NCBI GenBank assembly: GCA_023423895.1
Contig: JAFAER010000205.1
Span: forward strand, 42,907 to 106,906
From: Pseudomonadota bacterium
GTDB lineage: Bacteria; Myxococcota_A; Polyangia; Polyangiales; Polyangiaceae
Length of the DNA stretch: 64,000 bases
Reading direction: 5' to 3'
In this document: positions 1 through 7,756 of the stretch, one piece after another
How the letters are laid out: the number at the start of each line of letters is the position of its first letter
How positions within the stretch are numbered: position 1 is the first letter of the stretch
Translations under genes and position numbers: made by a program
The notes under the pieces: generated by a model
Told to the model about the DNA's origin: nothing
The model's database searches: none
The model's input: only the letters and a program-made list of their open reading frames with translations

Positions 1-770
1 GCACCGATCGCGCACTTCTTGTCGAACGCGCAGCCGTTGCTCTCGCAGTCGGAGTGCTCGATGCACGAGAGACCGGCCGCGCACTTCTGCGGCGCGTTCG
101 GCCCGCCACAGTCGACGTCTGTCTCCGGACCGTTCTTGATGCCGTCGTCGTAGGTGGCCGCCGTGCACTTCTTCTCGTCGGTGCAGACCTGGCTCTGGCA
201 GTCGGCGCCGCTCAGGCAACCTTCGCCGGGACCGCACTTGTTCGGGTGCGAGCCTCCGCAGTCGACGCCGGTCTCGTCGCCGTTCTTCACACCGTCCTTC
301 GGCCCACCCGGCTTGCAGATGTTCCCATCGCAGACGCCACTCGAACAATCGGCGCCGACACCGCACGTCATGCCGTCCGCGCAGAGCGGCAGACCGGGTA
401 GCGTTCCGCATGCCGGACCGCCGGCGCACTTGAAGTCGACGCAGAGCCCGCTCGCGCAGTTGGCGTTCGCCACGCAGCTCTTACCCGAAGCGCAGGCCGG
501 TCCCGCGGCGCCACCACAGTCGACATCTGTCTCGTCGCCGTTGCGGACGCCGTCCGTGCTCGTCGCTGCCTGGCAGCTTCCACCCGTGCACACGCCGGTG
601 CGGCACTCGTCGCCTGTCGTGCAGTCCAGACCAGGAGCCTTGCCGTCAGGATTGGGATCGCCTACCAGCGGGGGCCCGGCCGAGCCTTCGTCGCTCGTCG
701 TGCAAGCGACGAAGAGCGCGACGGCGAGGAACGTAGAGACCGAAACCTTGAAGGTCTTTGCGAAGAGCAC
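1..770 (-). CDS. Cys-rich repeat lipoprotein (3' end outside window)
   Basis: The gene runs leftwards off the window, so the C-terminus is missing; about 256 residues are visible. The start is a GTG at 770: an in-frame stop lies at 807-809 and no ATG lies between, and a GAGGAAGG-like ribosome site sits just upstream. The N-terminus has Lys, a hydrophobic stretch and a lipobox ending ALFVAC, so a lipoprotein is expected. The rest is made of repeated Cys-rich modules carrying the phrase NGDETDVDCGG or close variants (three visible copies), separated by C-x-S/T-G-x-x-C segments. Such repeats are frequent in secreted myxobacterial lipoproteins; no enzymatic motif is seen. Role unknown, probably cell surface. 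It is divergent from the vWA lipoprotein at 1088. Confidence 0.8.
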   Translation of the reverse strand, partial: MLFAKTFKVSVSTFLAVALFVACTTSDEGSAGPPLVGDPNPDGKAPGLDCTTGDECRTGVCTGGSCQAATSTDGVRNGDETDVDCGGAAGPACASGKSCVANANCASGLCVDFKCAGGPACGTLPGLPLCADGMTCGVGADCSSGVCDGNICKPGGPKDGVKNGDETGVDCGGSHPNKCGPGEGCLSGADCQSQVCTDEKKCTAATYDDGIKNGPETDVDCGGPNAPQKCAAGLSCIEHSDCESNGCAFDKKCAIG

Positions 771-1087
771 GTATCGGCGCCTTCCTCGTCGGACGGTGGA
801 GACGCTTCAGGGTAGTGACCAAAGCGCGTCGCGCCATGTGGCGCGCGCTCGAGGAAGCTGCGATCCGCGCGCGGCTGCGCGAGATCTCGCGCATATGCGT
901 CGCGACGCCGCGATCGAGGAGACACCAAACAGACGACATCCGCGTCCAACGGACGCCGTTGGCGCTCCGAGGTGACGTCTGTGGGAAGAAAAATTCGACG
1001 TGGGTTCACCGCGGCAGTGACCGAAAGATCGTAAACTGGTCCTCACGCGGTGGCGTCCACCCGTGTCACTTACTTGGAGGTCGGAAG

Positions 1088-2467
1088 ATGATCGGCTCGC
1101 GTGTGAGCTGGGGGCTTGGTGTCGTTGGTCTGCTTGCGGTTGCGATTCATTGCGGCACGTCCTCCGAGAGCACGTTCAACGAAGCGTCCGGCAGTCCCTG
1201 CGAGACCGTCTATCGCGGGCTCTGCGGTACCCCGTGCGCGAGCGACGACGAGTGCGCGGCGGGCCTCTACTGCGGGGTCGCCGGCACGTGCAACGCGGAC
1301 TGCGCGCCCGATCACGAGTGCCTGAGCGGTCTGATGTGCACTGCGCGTGGTCGCTGCGGAGGTGACTTCGGCGGACCGCTGCCCGACGGAGGCGCGACCG
1401 ACCTCGACGGAGCCCTCGCGAGCGACGCCGTATGCGCCGACACCGACGTGGCGCTGACGAAGACGCTGCCGAGGGTGCTCTTCCTGCTCGATCAGTCGTC
1501 GAGCATGCATCACTACGCGTTCCCGGGCAGCGCCTCGAGCAACAACTGCAACCCCGGCTGCCGCTGGACGGCGCTCAAGGACGTTCTCATCGGCCCGGCG
1601 GCCAATCCGGGCGGTCTTCTGCAGCAGCTCGACGGCGAGGCGGAGATCGCGGTCGAGATGTACTCGGCAACGGACCCGACGCCGGGAGACGGAGACGACA
1701 CGTTCCTGACGGGCCCGACGGACAATGTCTGCCCGCGCTTCAACGGCAAGGCGTTCGACGGTCTCACGTTCGAGTCGCAGGCGTTCGCGACCGTGAATGC
1801 CCTACTTCGGCCGGCGAGGGTCGACGACGACACGCCGACCGGCCCGGCGATCCGCGCCGTGGTCGGGCTCGCGCCCGACGGCGGCATCACGAACGATGCA
1901 GGCTTCGCCGCCGACCCGTCGAAGGCGCCGAAGGTGATCGTCCTCGTCACCGACGGTGAGCCGATGTTGTGCAACGAGTACGTGCCTTCCGCGGCCGGGC
2001 GGGCAGAGGTCGTCAGCGCCGTCCAGCACACGTACAAACACGGGATCAAGACGTTCGTGATCGCGATCGGGGACAACAACCCCGGAGCCGTGCAGCACTT
2101 CAACGCGGTCGCGAACGCGGGGCAGGGCCTCGATCCGAGCACGGGGGACGCGGGCGCGATCCAGCCGGGCTCGCCGCAGCAGCTCGTCGATGCACTGAAG
2201 AAGATCGTGCTCGACGCGCGCACCTGCACGTTCGATCTGAACGGCAAGGTCGAGCCGGGAATGGAGAAGCTCGGCACGGTCACGCTGAACGGCGCCGTTG
2301 TTCCCTACGACGATCCGGGCGCGCCCGACGAGGGATGGCGCCTCGTCACCCCGTCCCGCATCGAGCTCGTCGGCGCGGCCTGCAACACCATCAAGACCTC
2401 GCCCGACGCGACGCTCACCGCGCGTTTCCCCTGCGGCGCGGTCTCGGTGAACAACATCCCGAAGTAG
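1088..2467 (+). CDS. von Willebrand factor A domain lipoprotein
   Basis: A 459-residue secreted lipoprotein. The ATG at 1088 is preceded by GGAGG (1076-1080) at ideal spacing; longer in-frame readings lack a signal peptide at their start. Residues 1-22 form a signal peptide ending AIHC. Residues 38-90 are a Cys-rich segment with C-x4-C spacing. From about residue 128 a vWA domain follows with an intact metal-ion-dependent adhesion site, LFLLDQSSSM (D135, S137, S139). A threonine and the later VLVTDGEP motif are also present. vWA domains bind protein ligands through a divalent cation, so a surface adhesion or complex-assembly role is likely. Downstream it converges on a lipoprotein gene, with a strong hairpin between them. 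Confidence 0.9.
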   Translation: MIGSRVSWGLGVVGLLAVAIHCGTSSESTFNEASGSPCETVYRGLCGTPCASDDECAAGLYCGVAGTCNADCAPDHECLSGLMCTARGRCGGDFGGPLPDGGATDLDGALASDAVCADTDVALTKTLPRVLFLLDQSSSMHHYAFPGSASSNNCNPGCRWTALKDVLIGPAANPGGLLQQLDGEAEIAVEMYSATDPTPGDGDDTFLTGPTDNVCPRFNGKAFDGLTFESQAFATVNALLRPARVDDDTPTGPAIRAVVGLAPDGGITNDAGFAADPSKAPKVIVLVTDGEPMLCNEYVPSAAGRAEVVSAVQHTYKHGIKTFVIAIGDNNPGAVQHFNAVANAGQGLDPSTGDAGAIQPGSPQQLVDALKKIVLDARTCTFDLNGKVEPGMEKLGTVTLNGAVVPYDDPGAPDEGWRLVTPSRIELVGAACNTIKTSPDATLTARFPCGAVSVNNIPK

Positions 2468-2479
2468 ACACGCTCGATT

Positions 2480-2514
2480 CAGGCCGGCGCGCTCGAGAAG
2501 GACGCGCCGGCCTG
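2480..2514. terminator. Bidirectional terminator-like hairpin
   Basis: A perfect 12-bp GC-rich inverted repeat (arms 2480-2491 and 2503-2514, CAGGCCGGCGCG and its complement) with an 11-nt loop lies between the convergent genes ending at 2467 (+) and 2553 (-). The U-tract is weak, so it may be an attenuator-type or Rho-assisted terminator. Confidence 0.7.
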
Positions 2515-2552
2515 ATTGCGTGTCACGTGGCGAAGTGTCACGTGGGCGAAGA

Positions 2553-3140
2553 TCAGTCGCAGCTCGCGCCAGCCTTGATCCACTGCTCGATCATGCGGAT
2601 CTGCGCGGCGGACAGCGGATCGTCGCCCTTCGGCATGCGCTCGCCAGCCGTCGTGCCGTCGACGGAGACGCAGTTGCTGGTCGCGGTGAGCTTCAGATAG
2701 AGGAAGCTCGCCGACGGATCGCCAGCGGTCACCCGCTTCATGCCGGCGGCGGATGCGCCGCCGGTCGAACATCCCGGCACCGATGCGCTGTCCTCCACGT
2801 CGACGCCGACGAGGTTCGCGCAGCTCGTCGCCTTGTCGGTCAGCTTGAGCCCGCCACGCGCGCCCGAGCCATGGCACATGTTGCCGGAGCAGCTCGAGGC
2901 GAAGATGGTCGACTGGATCGCCGCAAGCGTCGGCGTATCGCTCGGACCGTCCGAGCCGCTCGAGCCGCCGTCGTCCTCCGTCTCGGACCCGCCCGAGCTA
3001 CCGGAGCTTCCGGAGCTACCGGAGCTCCCAGATGAATTGTTTCCGCCGGTCGTACCGGTGTCGCTCGAACCGCAGTCGAAACACGCCAGACCGAGGACGA
3101 GCGCGCAGAACATCGAAGACTTCTTCAAGGTGAGCCCCAC
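2553..3140 (-). CDS. Lipoprotein with a CX4CH haem-like motif
   Basis: About 195 residues from a GTG at 3140, which gives a good signal peptide (two Lys, hydrophobic core, lipobox GLAC at residue 20); an ATG at 3113 is the alternative. A low-complexity linker of Gly/Ser follows (repeated GSS units, roughly residues 31-55). Then comes a single CSGNMCHGS motif, CX4CH rather than the usual CX2CH. The C-terminus ends LSAAQIRMIEQWIKAGA, the typical tail of small planctomycete/delta-type cytochrome c domains. The protein is probably an exported haem or haem-like electron carrier, but haem attachment through CX4CH is not certain. It is the last gene of the operon that starts at 6551, 55 nt after the previous stop. 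Confidence 0.75.
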   Translation of the reverse strand: MGLTLKKSSMFCALVLGLACFDCGSSDTGTTGGNNSSGSSGSSGSSGSSGGSETEDDGGSSGSDGPSDTPTLAAIQSTIFASSCSGNMCHGSGARGGLKLTDKATSCANLVGVDVEDSASVPGCSTGGASAAGMKRVTAGDPSASFLYLKLTATSNCVSVDGTTAGERMPKGDDPLSAAQIRMIEQWIKAGASCD

Positions 3141-3195
3141 GTGGTTCGGAGAAAGGTCGAGGAGAGAAGGACGGCCCGTCCTTCGCGGTTGAATC

Positions 3196-3723
3196 TCATG
3201 GCTCGGCGAGCCGCGGTACGGCGTTCTTGCACATCTCTTGGTCGACCGCACCTCCGAGCCAAGATCGGATGCAGGCGTCGGCGGGGTCGTCGGGGAGGAC
3301 ACGTTGTCCGCCTACATGAGCCTCGGCTCCGCGAGCTTTGCGGACGAACGTGAGTCGCTGCGGTCGGATACCGCCCTCGGCGACGACCTGCCGGAGGACG
3401 TCGGGCTCGAGGGCGACGACGGCCTCGTAGTCGAGCTCCACCTCCGCGAGCGTCGTCTCGGGCGCATCGGGACGGTGCTCCGGAGCGAGCCGCGCGCTGC
3501 CGAACCCGAACAGCCGCATGTTGCGGTACTTCGATCCGTGGCAGTCGAGCGAGCCACATCGGTCGACCAGGACCTGGGCGACGGGTCGGAAGTCCTCACC
3601 TCTCGGTGCAGTCGTCGCGTCGATGCGCGCGTCGGTGGCGGGAGCTTCGCACGCAACCGCTCCGAAGATCGCGAGCGACCCGAAGAGCGAGATCCCGGCA
3701 GACGTGGTTGCGGCCGTCCTCAT
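3196..3723 (-). CDS. Monohaem-like lipoprotein (CX4CH)
   Basis: A 175-residue lipoprotein: signal peptide with lipobox AVAC at about residue 25, then a region containing CGSLDCHGS (again CX4CH) and a long charged middle. The end, DPADACIRSWLGG, resembles the terminal helix of small cytochrome c domains. It overlaps the upstream gene by 4 nt (ATGA at 3720-3723), indicating translational coupling. It shares the CX4CH type with the following gene (2553-3140), so the two are probably divergent relatives. Function is inferred as an exported electron carrier or haem-binding subunit. Confidence 0.8.
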   Translation of the reverse strand: MRTAATTSAGISLFGSLAIFGAVACEAPATDARIDATTAPRGEDFRPVAQVLVDRCGSLDCHGSKYRNMRLFGFGSARLAPEHRPDAPETTLAEVELDYEAVVALEPDVLRQVVAEGGIRPQRLTFVRKARGAEAHVGGQRVLPDDPADACIRSWLGGAVDQEMCKNAVPRLAEP

Positions 3724-4208
3724 TTGTCCCTCAGGAAAACGCCGGGCATGAACGACCGGTCGCCGGAGTCACGGTGGCAAGTGGCGCAGCCGCCGTCGCG
3801 GCCGATGGTCGAGACCATGTCGCGCCGGATGCCTTCCGCTTCGACCGCGACACGAAGCGGGAAGACCGGCGACCAGTCCGCCTTCGAGGAGAAGAAGTTG
3901 CCGACCTCGTTCGACTGGACGCGACGCGACTCGCCGCGCGCGTCGGTGACGATGACCTCTCCGCCGACGAGCGGCTCCGTCCCGCCGCGCACGCGATAGA
4001 GCGTCCCACCGAATGCGAGCTCGGTCTCGGCAGGTCCTTCGCCGCCATGGCATGTCGAGCACGGCTGGCCTGCGCGGTGCTTCGGCCCGGGCGGGACACC
4101 TGGAGTCTCCGGTCCGAGCGCAGCGACCGCGTCGAGGTGGACCGGGTCGTAACAACCCGCGCCAACGGCGGCGATGCCGACGAAGACCGCGAAGAAGCGC
4201 GTGCTCAA
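3720..4208 (-). CDS. Dihaem cytochrome c-like lipoprotein
   Basis: 162 residues from a TTG start at 4208. The TTG overlaps the stop of the upstream gene (TTGA) and has a strong GGAGGT 7 nt upstream, which decides the start. Signal peptide with lipobox GAGC. Two canonical CX2CH motifs are present: CSTCHGG near residue 50 and CATCHRD near residue 141. Between them is a beta-rich segment (FGGTLYRV ... VIVTDARGESR ... NEVGNFF). The same arrangement, CxxCH plus GT-V/L-Y plus D-A-x-G plus GNF plus CxxCH, occurs in the C-terminal half of the trihaem protein at 5616-6551, so this is a shared dihaem domain. Likely role: periplasmic or outer-membrane electron transfer. Confidence 0.85.
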   Translation of the reverse strand: MSTRFFAVFVGIAAVGAGCYDPVHLDAVAALGPETPGVPPGPKHRAGQPCSTCHGGEGPAETELAFGGTLYRVRGGTEPLVGGEVIVTDARGESRRVQSNEVGNFFSSKADWSPVFPLRVAVEAEGIRRDMVSTIGRDGGCATCHRDSGDRSFMPGVFLRDK

Positions 4209-5380
4209 AACGTCACCTCCAGCGTGCTGGTGCCGATCCCGCTGAACCGGTCCTTCACGTAGAGCGCGTCCGTGAACGACGTCCACGTGCCGTCGCCCGT
4301 GAAGGAAAGAACGACGTCGTCCTTGGCTCCTGCCTTTCCGAGCGCGAACCGGATCCCCGCGCCGAGCCCGAAGTTCGAGAGCGGCCCTAGCTCGCGATCG
4401 CCCGTGCGGATCGCGGGGAGATCGCCCGCGCCTCGCGCCGCGTAGGCGCGCTGCCAGAAATCGGCGCCGCTCTGGACGTGCACACGGAGGTGCGGCCACA
4501 CCGTGATCCGCTCCGCGACGTCGATGAACCAGCGAAAGTCCGTCGTCGTTGCCTTGAGATTCCAGCTGTCCGTGTACAGGCGCTGCTCGAGCCGCAACGT
4601 CGTGTGCTCCGTGCGCCATCCCATACGTCCGGTCACAGCCCACCGGTCGCGTTCGAGCGGCAGCTGCTCGAGCGGGCGCGCCACGATGCGACTGTCGGCG
4701 ACCGTGATCGCCGAGGCGCCGCGCGGAACGGTGGGCGCGATCTCGGGCGCGAACATCGGGACGTAGCGGTACGGCTTGGATTGATCGCCGCGTTCGAGCA
4801 TCGCGTCGGCGTAGAGCCCGATGACGAGCGACGGATTGACGACGCGCGAGACGCCGAGCGTGAACGCATGGGTCGTCAGCTCGCGCGAGAAGACCGAGAA
4901 CGGAGTGCCCGTGCGGCCGATCGTGTCGCGCCCGAACGAATAGCCCTCGACGAGCGTGAGGTTCTTGTCGTCGAGCTCCTGCACGAGCTGGCCATTGGCG
5001 CTCATCGCAAGGTAGTCCGGCGTGTAGGAAGCCGCGCCGCCGAGGCCGACGCCGAAGCGACCGGGCTTGTAGCGCGCGCCGATGTTGCCTGCGTGGCGGA
5101 CCTCGCTCCATCGCGGCGACGCGGTCGCGACGATGTCGGGCGACGCCGCCGAAACCACGTCGACGAGGTAGCGGCCGTCGGCGCCCCATCCGGACGTCGG
5201 GCTGTCCACGCTCGCCCCGACGCTCGGGGTGAAGACGGAGACGCCGACCGAGTCGGTGTAGCCGGCGACCTCGGTCCTCGCCTTCGCCGTCGTGCTGCCT
5301 TCTGCCCGCGCGGCCGTCGTCGCGAGCGTCCATCCGAGAAACGTCGTGACGAAGCAGCGGGCCCAGCGCCCTAGTTGCAT
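4205..5380 (-). CDS. DUF3570-family outer-membrane beta-barrel-like protein
   Basis: 391 residues from the ATG at 5380, which gives a clean Sec signal peptide (cleavage after ARA near residue 26) and a GGAGAG upstream. The body is rich in alternating beta-strand segments with aromatic ends, typical of an outer-membrane barrel. It begins with TEVAGYTDSVGVSVFTPS, the conserved N-terminal part of the DUF3570 family, and ends in Phe (LEVTF), as outer-membrane proteins usually do. DUF3570 genes commonly sit beside DUF4266 genes, as here: the DUF4266 gene overlaps its start by 10 nt. Inference: it anchors or forms a pore for the haem lipoproteins encoded in the same operon. Confidence 0.85.
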   Translation of the reverse strand: MQLGRWARCFVTTFLGWTLATTAARAEGSTTAKARTEVAGYTDSVGVSVFTPSVGASVDSPTSGWGADGRYLVDVVSAASPDIVATASPRWSEVRHAGNIGARYKPGRFGVGLGGAASYTPDYLAMSANGQLVQELDDKNLTLVEGYSFGRDTIGRTGTPFSVFSRELTTHAFTLGVSRVVNPSLVIGLYADAMLERGDQSKPYRYVPMFAPEIAPTVPRGASAITVADSRIVARPLEQLPLERDRWAVTGRMGWRTEHTTLRLEQRLYTDSWNLKATTTDFRWFIDVAERITVWPHLRVHVQSGADFWQRAYAARGAGDLPAIRTGDRELGPLSNFGLGAGIRFALGKAGAKDDVVLSFTGDGTWTSFTDALYVKDRFSGIGTSTLEVTF

Positions 5381-5619
5381 CCGCAGCCACTCTCCGCGGC
5401 TGCTCCTCCCCCGGCTGCGCCTTCCTGTACGGCGTACAGGTGCTCTTCCGCCGGCCCGGCGAAGCTCGACGTCGCCATCGTGTGATGCGCGAGCTTGCCT
5501 CGTTGCCAGGGCTTCACGTGGACACACGCGGAGAGCGAGGCGAGCGCCGCCGCGAAGGCGAGGAGCTTTGCCGTTGCGCGCAAGGCCGACGAGATCCGGG
5601 CCGTCGTCCGCGGGTTCAT
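5371..5619 (-). CDS. DUF4266 small lipoprotein
   Basis: 82 residues. Signal peptide and lipobox LSAC, directly followed by VHVKPWQRGKLAHHTM, the signature start of DUF4266. The protein ends in a Gly/Ala-rich tail closed by GCGCN, also typical of that family. Start ATG at 5619 overlaps the preceding stop (ATGA, 5616-5619), and the 3' end overlaps the DUF3570 gene by 10 nt. DUF4266/DUF3570 pairs recur in bacterial genomes; their exact role is not established. Confidence 0.9.
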   Translation of the reverse strand: MNPRTTARISSALRATAKLLAFAAALASLSACVHVKPWQRGKLAHHTMATSSFAGPAEEHLYAVQEGAAGGGAAAESGCGCN

Positions 5620-6551
5620 GGTGCCATCACCCGACCGGGAGCGCCGTTGTCTCCCAGTTCGGAATGGCAGCCGTTGCAGTCACCGTCGAACTGGGGCGTC
5701 TTCATCTCGCGGACCTCGTTCCCTCGAACGACCATCGCGCGGTAGGGCCGAGGGAAGCTCGTGACGCGCATGAAGTTGCCCGCGGCGTTCGTCGGGAGCT
5801 GCATCATGTTCCCCGCGGCGTCGATGATGAGGACCTTCACCCCGCTGACGCCGTTGCAGTCGTTCGGCTCGTGCAGCGAGGGGTAGACCGTCCCAGCGAT
5901 CTCGAACGCCGGAGCGCCGCTCGCGGAGTGGCACTTGATGCACGCCTTGCCGGGTTTCATCGTGGCCGAAGCCGGCGAGCCAGCGGGGACCATCGAGCCG
6001 CTCGTGCACACGCTCTGCGCGGGCGACCCGGTCTCTTTGCCGGCATCCTTCTTCGAGGAGCCGCCGTCTTGCGAGCCGTTGGTGTCGCCCTCGTCGCCGC
6101 ACGTGCCCTTCGGCATTCCGCTCTCGACCCACTTCTCGAAGATCGCGATGTGCGTGCTCGAGAGGCCGCCCGTCGGCGGCATCGGCCGCTTCGTCGACTT
6201 CATGCGCGCCAGGGAGAGCTCGGCGACGGTCATCTCGGGGTCCGCTTCGGACGGCGCCGTCAGATCGTCGTGCGTGAGGAGCCGGTTCGGTGCGCCACCC
6301 GAGAGCCGTGCGCCGTGACAGTCGGCGCACGACTCGGTGAGCACCTGGGCGACGTCACACGGAAGGCCCATCGGAGCGCGCACTGCGTCGCCCTTCGAGC
6401 TTTCGTCCCCGGTCTCGTCCGCCGGCTCGGTGCCGTCCGTGTCGGCGGGAGCGCCGGGCCCACGGTTCGCGTCCACCGCGCTGCCCGTGTAGCAACCCGC
6501 TACCGCTGCCAGTGCCATCACACCCGAGAGAAGTGCCGTTCGCTTCGTCAT
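5616..6551 (-). CDS. Trihaem cytochrome c-like lipoprotein
   Basis: 311 residues from the ATG at 6551, first gene of the operon. Lipobox VAGC at about residue 20. The first domain (about residues 60-155) has CADCHGARLSGG and the closing FEKWVESGMP, a planctomycete-type cytochrome c domain. A Ser/Gly/Lys linker follows. The C-terminal half carries CIKCHSASGAP and CNGCHSELG flanking a GTVYPS ... DAAGN ... NAAGNFM beta segment, homologous to the dihaem lipoprotein at 3720-4208. All three motifs are canonical CX2CH. It probably works with the other operon products in extracytoplasmic electron transfer. No terminal oxidase or quinone-linked partner is encoded nearby. Confidence 0.85.
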   Translation of the reverse strand: MTKRTALLSGVMALAAVAGCYTGSAVDANRGPGAPADTDGTEPADETGDESSKGDAVRAPMGLPCDVAQVLTESCADCHGARLSGGAPNRLLTHDDLTAPSEADPEMTVAELSLARMKSTKRPMPPTGGLSSTHIAIFEKWVESGMPKGTCGDEGDTNGSQDGGSSKKDAGKETGSPAQSVCTSGSMVPAGSPASATMKPGKACIKCHSASGAPAFEIAGTVYPSLHEPNDCNGVSGVKVLIIDAAGNMMQLPTNAAGNFMRVTSFPRPYRAMVVRGNEVREMKTPQFDGDCNGCHSELGDNGAPGRVMAP

Positions 6552-6728
6552 GGGAAATCTCGCCAGCGCGTCTTCGGCGCGTCGGGAGACTTCTTCGCAG
6601 AAACGGTGCGCCCGACAACGTGGCTCCCCGGAAGCGATCGTTTCCTGGGAGGAAATCCAGCGCAGACGCTCGCGTCGCCTGCGCACGCAGGCGAGCCACG
6701 ACACGAATCTGAAATCGAGGAACGAGCG

Positions 6729-7505
6729 TCAGAGATACGTGGCGGCCTTCTTCAGCGCGTTCGCCGCTTCCGGACCTCTCACCACCTTCTCGTGTGCGAC
6801 GACGAGGCGAACGAGGTCGGGATGCTCCGCGAAGCGCTCGAAATTCTCGCGCAACGCGCGCTTGTTTTTGACGAAGAGCAGCTTCACGAGCCGCGAGACC
6901 CGCGGCCCGGGAGCCGAGCCGAGCAGCGTGGTGAAGAGGAAACCGAGCGGGTCGCGCTTCCGGTCCATGTTGAACATGCAGTCGTTGAGGACCAACGTGA
7001 CGCCGTCTTTCGAGCGGACGACCATCGCGCCCTCGGCGTCGCCGACGCCACGGAGCATCTCGAGCTGGATGTCCTCGTCGATAGGGAAGTCCTCGTAGAT
7101 GCCGTCCACCGCGACCATCTTCTCGATGGCGTCGCGTCCGCCGCGCGGGGCGAACACCTGGATCTTCGGAAAACGCTTCTTGTACGCCGGCGCATCGAGG
7201 CGATGTCCAGCGTTCGGCACGATCATGTACCTGAGCTCGCCGAGCGCTTCGAGCTCGCGCATGCCCGCTTCGTCGAGCGCGATCGCGCTGTGCACGACGA
7301 GGTCGCCGTCGGCCCGCCTGGCCACGACCATCGAGCGCTTGAGGGACATTCCGGGTAGCGATCCCCACGTCCACCAGAGGTTCTCGGCGAGCTGTTCGAG
7401 CCTTCCGTGAGGCCGCACGATCCACTCCACGTGAGCGCCGTTCGTGCTGCTCGCACCGTTCGAAGCCTTGGCACCGTTCCCGTTTGCACCGTTCTTCCAG
7501 CCCAT
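6729..7505 (-). CDS. DUF4336-like metallo-hydrolase-fold protein
   Basis: 258 residues, ATG at 7505. After a low-complexity N-terminus (repeated NGA) the body resembles the DUF4336 family: FRS-type start LAENLWWTWGS, then a beta-lactamase-like run of hydrophobic strands (RYMIVPNAGHRLDAPAYKKRFP), VLNDCMFNMD and a final RLVVAHEKVV. The family is related in fold to metallo-beta-lactamases but lacks the full HxHxDH motif here, so catalytic activity is doubtful. It has a paralogue at 28577-29296 with the same motif order (VAPNSLHWMFLKAAKDRWP ... VVAHGDVV). It is read on the same strand as the haem operon but separated by 177 nt, so co-transcription is unlikely to be obligatory. Confidence 0.7.
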   Translation of the reverse strand: MGWKNGANGNGAKASNGASSTNGAHVEWIVRPHGRLEQLAENLWWTWGSLPGMSLKRSMVVARRADGDLVVHSAIALDEAGMRELEALGELRYMIVPNAGHRLDAPAYKKRFPKIQVFAPRGGRDAIEKMVAVDGIYEDFPIDEDIQLEMLRGVGDAEGAMVVRSKDGVTLVLNDCMFNMDRKRDPLGFLFTTLLGSAPGPRVSRLVKLLFVKNKRALRENFERFAEHPDLVRLVVAHEKVVRGPEAANALKKAATYL

Positions 7506-7756
7506 GCCCGACCTATCCTCTACGTCGGGCGGCCTGACAAGATGGGCGAAGGTCGCAGTTTCGTGCGGCAGTCGAGGAGTCCTTGTCACGTGTACTCTGC
7601 AAGCTTGCCGAGCGGCCCGGGCCGTCCGGCCTGCGCGTCGTTCCCAGACCTTCGTCGGCGCGCGTCGCGCGCTCTCACGGCGAAAGTGAGCCCTCCTACC
7701 GTGCGGTACATCCGTCCCGCTTGGTTTCCTGGTCGTCACGGGCTACCTAGCGGCGG

